Positions 27,222 through 37,237 of a stretch of 64,000 nucleotides of DNA are shown here, in pieces; position 1 is the first letter of the stretch; each line of letters begins with the position of its first letter. Origin of the DNA: AP-15 sp963738185 (GTDB lineage: Bacteria > Pseudomonadota > Alphaproteobacteria > ATCC43930 > CGMCC-115725). The translations under genes were made by a program, and so were the position numbers. The notes below the pieces were generated by a model, which searched no databases, was not told where the DNA came from, and worked only from the letters and a program-made list of their open reading frames with translations. The stretch is from contig CAVTVA010000001.1 of assembly GCA_963738185.1 (NCBI GenBank), forward strand, positions 372,001 to 436,000, written 5' to 3'.

Positions 27222-27629
27222 ATGGCCGATATCGCGATCTTCAATCCCGAGGCGCTGGGCAAGCCGCTCGGCCCCTATTCGCAGATCGCCCGCGTCCGGG
27301 CGTCGGAACTTGTCTTTATCGCCGGCCAGGTCGCGACCGATCAGGCCGGCAACATTATCGGCGCCGCTGATTTCGAGGCGCAATGCGCCCAAACCTTCGC
27401 CAACATCGCCGCGGCGTTAGGCGCGGTCGGCGGCGGCTGGGGCAATGTCGTGCAGTTCACAACCTATCTCGTGCATTCGCAGGACATCGGCAAATTCATG
27501 GCCTATCGGAACCGCGAATTCCCGCGGATGTTCCCGAATGGCGCCTATCCGCCAAACACGTTGCTGATTATCGACCGGCTGGTGCAGGAATCGCTGCTGA
27601 TCGAGGTCCAGACGACGGCCGCGCTGTAG
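27222..27629 (+). CDS. RidA-family protein lacking the catalytic Arg
   Basis: A 135-residue YjgF/YER057c/UK114 protein. The fold is clear (KPLGPYSQIARVRASELVFI; AGQVATDQAGNIIG; FPNGAYPPNTLLII; SLLIEVQTTA). Canonical RidA uses an Arg in a P-A-R-S segment to hydrolyse 2-aminoacrylate and related imines; here the aligned segment is P-P-N-T, so this is probably a Rid-subfamily member with another role. ATG 27222 fits the family length; an upstream GTG at 27195 overlapping the lipoprotein stop is an alternative. Confidence 0.85.
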   Translation: MADIAIFNPEALGKPLGPYSQIARVRASELVFIAGQVATDQAGNIIGAADFEAQCAQTFANIAAALGAVGGGWGNVVQFTTYLVHSQDIGKFMAYRNREFPRMFPNGAYPPNTLLIIDRLVQESLLIEVQTTAAL

Positions 27630-27635
27630 GTCGGG

Positions 27636-28451
27636 CTAGACTGCGGCTTTGGCGAGGCGGGCGGCGCGATGGCGGAGCGCGGCCCAGGCGAGGCGGCTGG
27701 CGGCGCGCGACAGGCCGCCATTGGGCGGCAGGCCGACGGCCTTGAAGATCATCTTGACGGCGCGGGCGACATGGTGCTGGCGATAGAGCGCGAAGGCGCT
27801 ACGCGCATAGGCCCGGCTGCAGCGTAGACGGTCGTAGGGGCGGGCGGCCTCGTTGGCGGCGTAGTAGGCGTAGGCAAGCTCGTCATCCTGCAATTCGGCG
27901 ATCCGCCCGAGGGCGATGCGCAACCGACGCCATAACCCGATCCGCTCGCGTTCGAGGCAGCGGCGGAGGACCCGGTAAAAGAGCTTATAATGGCGGATCT
28001 CGTCGGCGGCGATATGGCGGCAAATCTCGCCCAGCACCGGCTCCCCGGCCGCCTCGCGCAATGCGGTGTAATACGAGCTGGTCCCGGTCTCGACGATGCA
28101 GCGCGCGATCAATTCGCCCGCGCGTGAGCCGCGGCGCGAAGTGTCGCGGTCAAAATCTACCTGATAGCCGGCCTGAAAGCGCGCAAAGGCGGCGGCGGCA
28201 TCGAACTCACGGTCGGCCAGCTCCGCCCACCGCCCGAGAGCCTGACCGTGCCGGATTTCCTCCGCGCCCCAGCGACGCGCCGCCTGCTGAAATACGGGAT
28301 CGTCGGCGAAGACGCGGCACAAATGACCGGCATAGGCGCCGCCGTTCAACTCGACCAGGCTCGCCGCCTTGACGACCGCCACGATCCGCGGGTCGAGCCT
28401 GCGGCGATCGAACCGGTCCCAAGGGATATCGTCGAGCGTCCAATGGCCCAT
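27636..28451 (-). CDS. ferritin-like diiron-fold protein of unknown function
   Basis: A 271-residue soluble helical protein. Two ferritin-type half-sites are visible: Glu34 (VELNGG) with Glu65-x2-His68 (AEEIRHG), and Glu121 (IVETGT) with Glu151-x2-His154 (ADEIRHY). This E ... ExxH twice pattern is that of diiron carboxylate proteins such as desaturase- and ferritin-like oxidases. The C-terminal third is basic and helical. The ATG at 28451 is favoured: GGGGA precedes it, and an ATG 27 bases upstream lies inside a dispersed repeat. It follows atpC in the same direction, separated by that repeat. The reaction is unknown. Confidence 0.75.
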   Translation of the reverse strand: MGHWTLDDIPWDRFDRRRLDPRIVAVVKAASLVELNGGAYAGHLCRVFADDPVFQQAARRWGAEEIRHGQALGRWAELADREFDAAAAFARFQAGYQVDFDRDTSRRGSRAGELIARCIVETGTSSYYTALREAAGEPVLGEICRHIAADEIRHYKLFYRVLRRCLERERIGLWRRLRIALGRIAELQDDELAYAYYAANEAARPYDRLRCSRAYARSAFALYRQHHVARAVKMIFKAVGLPPNGGLSRAASRLAWAALRHRAARLAKAAV

Positions 28452-28473
28452 GCTTCTGTCCCCGCCCGCCTCC

Positions 28474-28597
28474 GTCATAGCGAGCCCACGGGTCGTCGCG
28501 GTGCGCCCCGAGGACAGGCTTTGCGAAGCAATCTGGTCGGGCTGCTGTTCGCTTGTCGAGATTGCCGCGTCGCGCCAAGGGCGCTCCTCGCAATGGC
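28474..28597. repeat. dispersed hairpin repeat, family A (copy 1)
   Basis: Ends are GTCATAGCGAG and CTCGCAATGGC, near-perfect inverted repeats. It shares the inner blocks GCGAGCCCACGGGT and CGAGGACAGGCT with copy 2 at 30726. It separates atpC from the ferritin-like gene. Confidence 0.75.
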
Positions 28598-28609
28598 AGC
28601 GGCTCGCCT

Positions 28610-29062
28610 TTAGCGCGCGGTTTCGCCGAGCGCCTGCAATTTCGCCTGGGCGACCGCCTCCGCGCGTTCGAGACCGTGCATCTCGGCGAGGAGGCGCTCG
28701 CGGTCGGTCCCGCTGCTGCGCGCCACCTGCTCGCGCAGGCTCGGCAGATTGCCCTCGATCACCTGCAATTCGGCTTCGATCGCGGCGCGGTCGAGCGCGT
28801 CGGGCGGCACCGCCTCATCGGCCAGCACGGTGCACCCTTCCGGCGTCACCTCGGCAAAGCCGCCAGCGACAAAGATGCGCCGGGTCACGGTGCGTCCCTC
28901 GTAGATTTCGATCGTCCCCGGCCGGATCGTCGACATCAACAGGGAATGGCCCGGCAGCACGCCGAAATTGCCCTCGCTCCCCGGCACCACCACCATCTCG
29001 ACCGCTTCGGAGAGGAGGAGCCGTTCCGGCGTCACCAATTCGAACTGCACCCGGTCAGGCAT
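28610..29062 (-). CDS. atpC: F1-ATPase epsilon subunit
   Basis: A 150-residue subunit of the rotor stalk that couples proton flow to catalysis and inhibits ATP hydrolysis. The N-terminal beta sandwich is typical (FELVTPERLLLSEAVEMVVV; EGNFGVLPGHSLLMSTIRPG; IFVAGGFAEVTPEGCTVLAD) and the C-terminal part is a helical hairpin (IEAELQVIEGNL to LERAEAVAQAKL). Last F1 gene in the atpHAGDC operon, 180 bases after atpD; that gap holds a family B repeat. Confidence 0.96.
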   Translation of the reverse strand: MPDRVQFELVTPERLLLSEAVEMVVVPGSEGNFGVLPGHSLLMSTIRPGTIEIYEGRTVTRRIFVAGGFAEVTPEGCTVLADEAVPPDALDRAAIEAELQVIEGNLPSLREQVARSSGTDRERLLAEMHGLERAEAVAQAKLQALGETAR

Positions 29063-29100
29063 CAGCCCGGCTCCTGTTCAGACACCCCAAAGAACCCCTT

Positions 29101-29190
29101 GCCCGGACTTGGTCCGGGCAGCCACGTCTTCCGAGCCGTCTCGGGACGAACCGCAAAAAGACGTGGATGGCCCGGACACGCCCGGCCAAG
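29101..29190. repeat. dispersed hairpin repeat, family B (copy 1)
   Basis: Contains GCCCGGACTTGGTCCGGGC, a tight hairpin, then CCACGTCTT ... AAGACGTGG forming a second stem. A second copy with the same layout lies at 61719. It fills the atpD-atpC spacer. Confidence 0.7.
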
Positions 29191-29244
29191 ACGATGAAAA
29201 GGTCAGTGCAACGAAGGAAGGCGCGGGAACTTCATCGCGGGGCA

Positions 29245-30669
29245 TCAGGCGGCCTCGGCGGCCATCTGGCGCGCCTTGGCGACCGCCTCGTCGATCGTGC
29301 CGACCATATAGAAGGCGCTCTCCGGCAGATCGTCGTAGTCGCCGGCGATGATGCCTTTGAAGCCCTTGATCGTGTCCGCAAGATCGACGAGCACGCCGGG
29401 AGTGCCGGTAAACACTTCGGCGACGTGAAATGGCTGCGACAGAAAGCGCTGGATTTTGCGGGCGCGCGCGACGGTCAGCTTGTCCTCCTCGCTGAGCTCG
29501 TCCATGCCGAGGATGGCAATGATGTCCTGCAAGGATTTGTAGGTCTGCAATACGCGCTGCACATCGCGTGCGGTCTGGTAGTGGTCGTCGCCGATGACCC
29601 GCGGGTCGAGCAGGCGGGAAGTCGAATCGAGCGGGTCGACAGCCGGGTAGATGCCGAGCTCGGCGATCTGTCGTGACAGCACCGTGGTGGCGTCGAGATG
29701 GGAGAAGGTGGTGGCTGGCGCCGGGTCGGTCAGATCGTCGGCCGGCACGTAGATCGCCTGCACCGAGGTGATCGAGCCCTTTTTGGTGCTGGTGATGCGC
29801 TCTTCCAAGGTGCCGAGGTCGGTCGCCAATGTCGGCTGATAGCCGACCGCCGACGGGATGCGCCCCAACAGCGCCGACACCTCGGACCCCGCCTGGGTGA
29901 AACGGAAGATGTTGTCGACGAAGAACAGCACGTCCTGGCCCTCCTCGTCGCGGAAGTATTCGGCGAGGGTGAGGCCGCTTAGGCCGACGCGGGCGCGTGC
30001 CCCCGGCGGCTCGTTCATCTGGCCATAAACGAGCGCTGCCTTGGAGCCCGGCCCGTCCGCGGTGATGACCCCCAATTCCATCATTTCGTGATAGAGGTCG
30101 TTGCCCTCGCGGGTGCGCTCGCCGACCCCGGCGAACACCGAGTAGCCGCCATGCGCCTTGGCGATGTTGTTGATCAGCTCCATGATGATCACGGTCTTGC
30201 CGACCCCGGCGCCGCCGAACAGCCCGATCTTGCCGCCCTTGGCATAAGGCGTGAGCAGGTCAACCACCTTGATCCCGGTGGTCAGGATCTCGGCCTCGGT
30301 CGACTGGTCGATGAATTCTGGCGCCGAGCGGTGAATCGGCAGACGGCGGTTGGTTACGACCGGGCCGCGCTCGTCCACGGGCTCGCCGATCACATTGAGG
30401 ATGCGTCCCAGGGTCTCGGGGCCGACCGGCATCGTGATCGGCTCGCCGGTATCGACGACCTGGATGCCGCGCACCAGCCCGTCGGTCGTGTCCATCGCGA
30501 CCGTGCGCACGATGTTTTCGCCAAGCTGCTGCGCCACTTCGAGCACCAGGGTGCGGCCGGCAGTGTCGACACGCAGCGCGTTGAGGATCGCCGGCAGCTC
30601 GCCCTCGAAATGGACATCGACGACGGCGCCGATGATTTGGGTGATGCTGCCGATGCTGTTTCTAGCCAT
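29245..30669 (-). CDS. atpD: F1-ATPase beta subunit
   Basis: The catalytic subunit, 474 residues, complete. P-loop GGAGVGKTV at about residue 150, the catalytic-Glu region VGERTREGND, Walker B ALFFVDNIFRF-like segment DVLFFVDNIFRF, the family signature PAVDPLDSTSR, and the DELSEEDKL motif of the C-terminal domain. The ATG at 30669 is followed by ARNSIGSITQIIGAVVDV. Upstream, a family A repeat separates it from atpG. Confidence 0.98.
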   Translation of the reverse strand: MARNSIGSITQIIGAVVDVHFEGELPAILNALRVDTAGRTLVLEVAQQLGENIVRTVAMDTTDGLVRGIQVVDTGEPITMPVGPETLGRILNVIGEPVDERGPVVTNRRLPIHRSAPEFIDQSTEAEILTTGIKVVDLLTPYAKGGKIGLFGGAGVGKTVIIMELINNIAKAHGGYSVFAGVGERTREGNDLYHEMMELGVITADGPGSKAALVYGQMNEPPGARARVGLSGLTLAEYFRDEEGQDVLFFVDNIFRFTQAGSEVSALLGRIPSAVGYQPTLATDLGTLEERITSTKKGSITSVQAIYVPADDLTDPAPATTFSHLDATTVLSRQIAELGIYPAVDPLDSTSRLLDPRVIGDDHYQTARDVQRVLQTYKSLQDIIAILGMDELSEEDKLTVARARKIQRFLSQPFHVAEVFTGTPGVLVDLADTIKGFKGIIAGDYDDLPESAFYMVGTIDEAVAKARQMAAEAA

Positions 30670-30725
30670 GTTGTCGTGTTCCTCGTGGGTTTCGCGTCCT
30701 GCGCGAGGTTCAGCCCTGCTTCTTT

Positions 30726-30848
30726 GTCATTGCGAGCCCACGGGTGCGGCCGAGGGCCGGCCCGAGGACAGGCTCCGCGACGCAATCTCGCGCCGCGATG
30801 CTCGTACGATCGAGATTGCTTCGTCCCGTCGCGGGTCCGCGCAATGAC
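30726..30848. repeat. dispersed hairpin repeat, family A (copy 2)
   Basis: Terminal inverted repeats GTCATTGCG and CGCAATGAC are perfect over 9 bases, and inner arms GCAATCTCG / CGAGATTGC pair as well. It occupies most of the atpG-atpD spacer and would form a nested stem in the transcript. Confidence 0.8.
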
Positions 30849-30855
30849 AATCTCC

Positions 30856-31746
30856 TCACAGCGCCTCGGCGCCGGAGATGATCTCGATCAGCTCCTTGGT
30901 GATGGCGGCCTGGCGGGTGCGGTTGTAGTTGAGGGTCAGCCGGTCGATCATCTCGCCGGCGTTGCGGGTGGCGTTGTCCATCGCCGTCATTCTGGCTCCC
31001 TGCTCGCTCGCCGCGTTTTCGAGGAGCGCGGTAAAAATCTGCACCGCGAGGTTCTGCGGCAGCAATTCGCCGAGGATCTCCTCCTCGGAAGGCTCGAACT
31101 CGTAGACCCCGCGCACCGCCGCACTTTCGGCCGATCCCTCGGCTTCCGGCGGCGGCGGAAACGGGATCAGCTGCTGGGCTGTCACGATCTGGGTGATCGC
31201 CGAGCGAAAGCGGTTGTAGACAATCGTGCACACGTCGAAAGCGCCGGCCCGATAGAGCACCAGAATGCGCTCGGCGATGTCGCGCGCCTCGTCGAACGAC
31301 AGGCGGCGGCGGCCGATTTCGGTCAGGCTGTCGTGGATCATCCGCCCGTAATCGCGGCGCAGCCCGTCGCGGCCCTTGCGCCCGACGGTCAAGATCATGA
31401 CCCGCTTGCCGGCCGCCTCGGTGTCGCGGATGCGGCGGCGCGCCTCGCGCAGGATCGTGGCGTTAAAGCCGCCGGCAAGCCCGCGATCCGAGGTCGCGAC
31501 GACAATCAGATGGGTCTCGTCGCGGCCGGTGCCGACCAACAGCGGCGGCGCGTCGGGCAGACCCGCCATGCGCGCGGCGAGCGATCCGAGCACTCGCTCC
31601 ATGCGCTGCGCATAGGGGCGCGCCGCCTCCGCCTGCTCCTGCGCCCGGCGCAGCCGCGAGGCCGCGACCACCTTCATCGCCGCGGTGATCTTTTGCGTCG
31701 ATCTGACGCTGCGGATGCGCACCCGCAGATCCTTCAGACTCGGCAT
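30856..31746 (-). CDS. atpG: F1-ATPase gamma subunit
   Basis: A 296-residue rotor subunit. The N-terminal helix is canonical (PSLKDLRVRIRSVRSTQKIT, with MKVVAASRLRRAQ), the middle contains SDRGLAGGFNATILR, and the C-terminal helix has ASEQGARMTAMDNATRNAGE and LNYNRTRQAAITKELIEI, which form the coiled coil inside the alpha3beta3 ring. Complete. Flanked by family A repeats on both sides within the operon. Confidence 0.97.
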   Translation of the reverse strand: MPSLKDLRVRIRSVRSTQKITAAMKVVAASRLRRAQEQAEAARPYAQRMERVLGSLAARMAGLPDAPPLLVGTGRDETHLIVVATSDRGLAGGFNATILREARRRIRDTEAAGKRVMILTVGRKGRDGLRRDYGRMIHDSLTEIGRRRLSFDEARDIAERILVLYRAGAFDVCTIVYNRFRSAITQIVTAQQLIPFPPPPEAEGSAESAAVRGVYEFEPSEEEILGELLPQNLAVQIFTALLENAASEQGARMTAMDNATRNAGEMIDRLTLNYNRTRQAAITKELIEIISGAEAL

Positions 31747-31768
31747 CGGGTCAGTCTCGATCGGTCAT

Positions 31769-31857
31769 GTCATTGCGAGGAGCCGCAGGCGACGAAGCAA
31801 TCTCGATGGGATGAGACACATGGCGGCGGGAGATTGCTTCGCTGCGCTCGCAATGAC
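31769..31857. repeat. dispersed hairpin repeat, family A (copy 3)
   Basis: An 89-base copy with perfect 11-base ends GTCATTGCGAG / CTCGCAATGAC and perfect inner arms GAAGCAATCTC / GAGATTGCTTC. It lies wholly in the atpA-atpG spacer. Confidence 0.85.
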
Positions 31858-31866
31858 AACGCAATT

Positions 31867-33395
<1,529 letters not shown>

Positions 33396-33546
33396 CTAAG
33401 ACCTCTTTGGCCCCACTGCGGGCTCATCGATCAATGCGGGGTTCCTGAACATGGCTGCATCCGCCGGTGCGGGCGCTGCAGGCTAGCGCTCGGCCGGGTC
33501 ACGGGGGATTAAGGTGCATGGCCGTCGGATCCGGGAAACGGGTCAG

Positions 33547-34107
33547 CTACGCCACGCCTTTCATCGCCAGCTGCAGGCGTCGCAGCTGGCCGTCGACCGA
33601 GCCGTCGATCATGCGCGAGCCGACTTGGACGATCATGCCGCCGAGCAGTCGCGGATCGACCCGGGCATCGACGAAGACCCGCCGACCGACCCTATGGAGC
33701 AGCTGCTCGGTCAACGCTGCCAGTTGGGCCTCGGTCAACGGCTGCGCCGTAGTGACCGCCGCGGTGACCTCGCCGCGCCGCTTGGCAAGCTCGGCGAGGT
33801 AGGATTCGATCATCGCCGGCACCGCGAACAGCCGCCGGTTGTTGGCGACGACGGCAAGAAAGTCGCGAACCAGCGGCGACAGCTCGGCCTCTTTGGCCAG
33901 CGCCGCGACCGCTCGCGCCTGCTGCTGGCGAGAGAGGATCGGGCTGCGCATCAGCCGCGCCAAGTCTCGGCTTGCCGCCAGCATGGCGCGCAGCTGGCGC
34001 AGCTCCGAGGCGACCTCGTCGAGCGCCCGGCGTTCTTCGGCGAGCTCGAGCAACGCCGCCGCGTACCGCTCGGCCAAGGCAGAAACGCCAGTCGTTTCGG
34101 AAGCCAA
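33547..34107 (-). CDS. atpH: ATP synthase delta (OSCP) subunit
   Basis: A 186-residue stalk subunit linking F1 to the b subunits. N-terminal helical domain (VSALAERYAAALLELAEERR; VASELRQLRAMLAASRDL), middle LSPLVRDFLAVVANNRRLF, and C-terminal domain with DARVDPRLLGGMIVQVGSRM and IDGSVDGQLRRLQLAMKG. Start is TTG at 34107, with GAGG 11 bases before. First gene of the F1 operon; the F0 genes are elsewhere, as usual in alphaproteobacteria. Confidence 0.95.
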   Translation of the reverse strand: MASETTGVSALAERYAAALLELAEERRALDEVASELRQLRAMLAASRDLARLMRSPILSRQQQARAVAALAKEAELSPLVRDFLAVVANNRRLFAVPAMIESYLAELAKRRGEVTAAVTTAQPLTEAQLAALTEQLLHRVGRRVFVDARVDPRLLGGMIVQVGSRMIDGSVDGQLRRLQLAMKGVA

Positions 34108-34351
34108 TGTACAGCAGTCCTCAATGGCCGCGCCGGAAAGGCCGCAGCAGCATTTCCTTGTTGTCTTCGGATCGCGCCCCGAGCGCCGCCGCCGGGGCAG
34201 TAGCGCGGCGCGCGTTCCCTAACACAGCGCCGCACGCGGCGCAACAGCCAGCAAGCAGCGCCGGACATGGCGCAACAATCAGCGTCGCCGCGTAAACGAC
34301 CCGTATGGCGGCAGCGGCTCGGCCGCGCCGGGATCGCGCGGGCGGTCCTCC

Positions 34352-35638
34352 TCAGGCGGCGGCGATTGGCGCCGCCTGGTCGATCGCGTCGCCGGCCGGC
34401 TCGGCGGCGGGGCCATGCGCCGGCCGCGCATAGGACGCTTCGAGCCGCTCGACCGCGGCATCCACCGCGAGCCGCAACCCAGCCTCGTTGAAAAACGAGC
34501 CGGGCAGCAGGCAGCGCGCCGCGAGCACCCGGCGAAAGGCGTCAAACAGCTCCGCATCGGGCGGCGTCGCCATCTCCCAGAAATCGTCGAGCTCGCCCTG
34601 AAAGGTCAGGCCGGGAATGTCATAAACCGCCTTGCCCAGCGCGATCACCGGCAGGCCGTTGGCCAGCCCCTGGGCGCCCACCGTGCTGTTGACCGTGATC
34701 ACCGCCCGGCTGCGCGCCAAAATCTGGCTGAGCTCCCCGCCGTCGAGCACCGTGACCCGCTCGGCGACCATCTGCTCCACCGCCATATGGCCGACCATCC
34801 CGGCCCAATCCACCAGCCCGCTGTCAAACGGGTGCAGCTTGACCACCAGCCGCGAAGGCGGCGGGGCATGGCGGGCGAACGAGGCCAGCACGTATTCGAT
34901 CGCGAGGTGCATCGCCCGAAACGGCGAGTGCACCCGCATCTGGTAATCGCAATCGAGCTGCAGCGGAAAGAAAAAGATCGGCTCGTCCGGCAGGGTCTCG
35001 ATCGCCCCGGCCGCCCGCCGCTCGGAGCGCCGCATCAGCGCCAGCCGTCGCAGCCAGCCGGCATATTCGATCAGCTGATGGTAGGGGCGGTGCGTTTTGT
35101 AATGGGGAAACCGCCACATCCCCGCCATCGACGACAGATTATAGAGCACGTCCTCATAGGCGCGCCGGCGAAACCGGCCCGGCACGCTCGGCGGGCGCTC
35201 CCAGTCCGGCAGCCCGCGCGCCCGCTCGCGATACCAGTCGGGGTCGCGCGGCAACGCCGAGTACCCGTTGACGCCGCCTTCCTCAAAGGTGACCCAATCC
35301 GGCCGAATATACCCCTCCTCGGCGACGTGCACGCGGATCGCGCGACGCTCGGCGACGCGAATGGCGGCCCGGTGCAATGGCCGGCAATCGCCGAACAGGA
35401 TGATGTCGCTGATCCTATTGTCGATCACCAGCCGTTCGAGAAATTCGGGCCACTCGTGCTCCCTGCCGCGGAAATCGACGGCTCCGGGCAGTCGCCAGAA
35501 CATGCGGTCGCCGGCGTTGAAGTTGACTCGGTGCACGGCATGGCCGCGCGCCAAGAGCACTTGGCCGAGACGCTCGAAAAAGCGCGTCGCCATGCCCTGC
35601 AGAAAAAGAAAGCCACGGCCGTGTGGCGGCGTCGTCAT
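34352..35638 (-). CDS. KpsS-like capsular polysaccharide biosynthesis/export protein
   Basis: A 428-residue cytosolic protein of the capsule family typified by KpsS, which in E. coli adds Kdo to the lipid anchor of group 2 capsules. Matching features are FLFLQGMATRFFERLGQ at the start, HRVNFNAGDRMFW, DIILFGDCRPLHR, HVAEEGYIRPDWVTFEEGG, and in the second half FFPLQLDCDYQMRVHS and ITVNSTVGAQGLANGLPVIA. An alanine/proline-rich tail of about 25 residues ends it. No other capsule gene is adjacent. ATG at 35638. Confidence 0.9.
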   Translation of the reverse strand: MTTPPHGRGFLFLQGMATRFFERLGQVLLARGHAVHRVNFNAGDRMFWRLPGAVDFRGREHEWPEFLERLVIDNRISDIILFGDCRPLHRAAIRVAERRAIRVHVAEEGYIRPDWVTFEEGGVNGYSALPRDPDWYRERARGLPDWERPPSVPGRFRRRAYEDVLYNLSSMAGMWRFPHYKTHRPYHQLIEYAGWLRRLALMRRSERRAAGAIETLPDEPIFFFPLQLDCDYQMRVHSPFRAMHLAIEYVLASFARHAPPPSRLVVKLHPFDSGLVDWAGMVGHMAVEQMVAERVTVLDGGELSQILARSRAVITVNSTVGAQGLANGLPVIALGKAVYDIPGLTFQGELDDFWEMATPPDAELFDAFRRVLAARCLLPGSFFNEAGLRLAVDAAVERLEASYARPAHGPAAEPAGDAIDQAAPIAAA

Positions 35639-36017
35639 CAGCTGTCGACGCGCGGTGCCGTGACTGCGGGATCGTTGACGCTTGACTGCACGCTACCCCC
35701 CAAAACCGGACCTCATCGCGGCACCGATGAACGCCAAGTTCGTTTACCGAGTTTCCATCACCTTGGCGTTGCATGTCCATCGATTTTTGCGGCCGCTGTC
35801 GTAAGACAATCGTCTCGCAGGCGAAGCCCCGGACCAGCATTGCGCGACCTGCGCACCAGGGTTGCGCGGCCCACTCCGATCGGAGAGCGCGGCGAGGCCT
35901 TTCCCCTGAGATGGCGATCGGGCGAAACCTTTTGGCGACCGTTCACGTTTTGTTAGTAGATATAGGATTCGATCCGGTCTTGATCGCGGCATCGCCGTCT
36001 AATGATCGGGGTAGTCG
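35639..36017. other. 379-base intergenic region between divergent genes
   Basis: No credible gene on either strand. It becomes AT-richer toward the right end, where a candidate promoter for the receiver-domain gene is found (35932-35961). Confidence 0.5.
35932..35961 (+). promoter_or_regulatory. candidate promoter of the receiver-domain gene
   Basis: TTGGCG (35932-35937), 18 bases, TAGATA (35956-35961), in a locally AT-rich patch about 55 bases before the ATG at 36018. Confidence 0.4.
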
Positions 36018-36410
36018 ATGACACGCATCTTGGTGGCCGAACCGGACCGTCGGATTCGCGACTTTATCGCTGGCATTCTTGTCGATTGCGGCCACGCCGT
36101 GGAGGCGTGCGCCGACGCGGCTGAGGCGCTGGAATCGCTGGCCGCTGGGCCAGTGGACGTGATCGTGACCGATCTGATGCTGCGCCGCGGCAAGTGCGCA
36201 GCATTCACGCATAATTGCCCGGTCCTGGGCATTCCGATGATCACCCTCAGCGGCCGCGAGTTCGAACCCGGCCAACAGGTGACCCAACCGCCGTCGCCGC
36301 TTCTCGAAAAGCCGTTCCGCTTCGCCGATCTGCAATCTGTTTTGCACGCGGTGGCGCTTCGCTCCCGCTCGGCTCTAGCCGACGGGCCGATGACCCAGGA
36401 CGCGGCCTAG
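36018..36410 (+). CDS. stand-alone response-regulator receiver-domain protein
   Basis: A 130-residue single REC domain without output domain. The acidic pocket is Glu8 and Asp10 (LVAEPD), the phosphoacceptor Asp52 (VIVTDLML), the switch residue Thr76/Ser78 (MITLSG) and Lys98 (LLEKPF). The region between switch and Lys is shorter than usual, with a glutamine/proline-rich stretch, so helix 4 may be reduced. Likely a phosphorelay intermediate or a protein-binding regulator like CheY/DivK. No histidine kinase is nearby, so its partner is unknown. Confidence 0.8.
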   Translation: MTRILVAEPDRRIRDFIAGILVDCGHAVEACADAAEALESLAAGPVDVIVTDLMLRRGKCAAFTHNCPVLGIPMITLSGREFEPGQQVTQPPSPLLEKPFRFADLQSVLHAVALRSRSALADGPMTQDAA

Positions 36411-36459
36411 CCGGATGATCACGGGCCTCCAGCAAAGCGTGATCGCGCACCGGGCGGCT

Positions 36460-37236
36460 TCAGCCATCCGGAATGTCGCATTGCGGCGGTTGGCAAGGGT
36501 CGCTGCGGGCGTAGAGCAGGAATTCGCGGTTGCCTTCAGGGCCGAGGATCGGGCTTTCGACGATGCCGATCACTGCCCAGCCCGGCTGGGAACCGACCCA
36601 GGCGGCGGCGCGCTCGCACACGGCGCGGTGGATTGCCGGATCGCGCACCACCCCGCCCTTGCCGATTTGGTCGCGACCGGCCTCGAATTGCGGCTTGACC
36701 AGGGCCAGCAAAGCCGCCCGCGACGCCGCCAGCGCCAACGCCGCCGGCAACACGGTTGCAAGCCCGATAAAGCTCGCGTCGCAGCTGATGATGTCCACCG
36801 GCTCGGGAACCTGCTCGCGCGTCAGCGCGCGGGCGTTGACCCGCTCATGGACGACGACGCGCGGATCTCCTCGCAGCTTCCAGGCAAGCTGGCCATGGCC
36901 GACATCGACCGCGTAAATCCGCCGGGCGCCGCGCGCCAGCAGCACGTCGGTGAACCCGCCGGTCGAGGCGCCAATGTCGAGCGCGATCCGGCCGGACACA
37001 TCGACGCCGAAATGATCGAGCGCATGGGCGAGCTTGACCCCGCCGCGGGACACCCATGGGTGATCGCGGCCCTTGACGCTCAAGACTGCATCGGCCGCGA
37101 GCGGCTCGCCGGCCTTGCCGACCCTTCGCTCGCCGACATAGACGAGACCGGCGAGGATCAGCGCCTGCGCCCTCGCCCGGCTCTCCGCCAACCCCTGCTC
37201 GACCAGCAGCTGATCGGCCCGCTGCTTAGCTGACAC
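36460..37236 (-). CDS. tlyA: TlyA-family rRNA (cytidine-2'-O)-methyltransferase
   Basis: A 258-residue protein with an N-terminal S4 RNA-binding domain (MSAKQRADQLLVEQGLAESR; ALILAGLVYVGERRVGKAGE) and a C-terminal FtsJ-like SAM methyltransferase (SRGGVKLAHALDHFG; ALDIGASTGGFTDVLL; IISCDASFIGLATVLP; ALVKPQFEAGRDQIGKGG). In mycobacteria the enzyme 2'-O-methylates both rRNAs and affects capreomycin sensitivity. Lies downstream of dxs, a standard order in alphaproteobacteria, with a palindromic repeat between. Confidence 0.95.
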   Translation of the reverse strand: MSAKQRADQLLVEQGLAESRARAQALILAGLVYVGERRVGKAGEPLAADAVLSVKGRDHPWVSRGGVKLAHALDHFGVDVSGRIALDIGASTGGFTDVLLARGARRIYAVDVGHGQLAWKLRGDPRVVVHERVNARALTREQVPEPVDIISCDASFIGLATVLPAALALAASRAALLALVKPQFEAGRDQIGKGGVVRDPAIHRAVCERAAAWVGSQPGWAVIGIVESPILGPEGNREFLLYARSDPCQPPQCDIPDG

Positions 37237-37237
37237 G

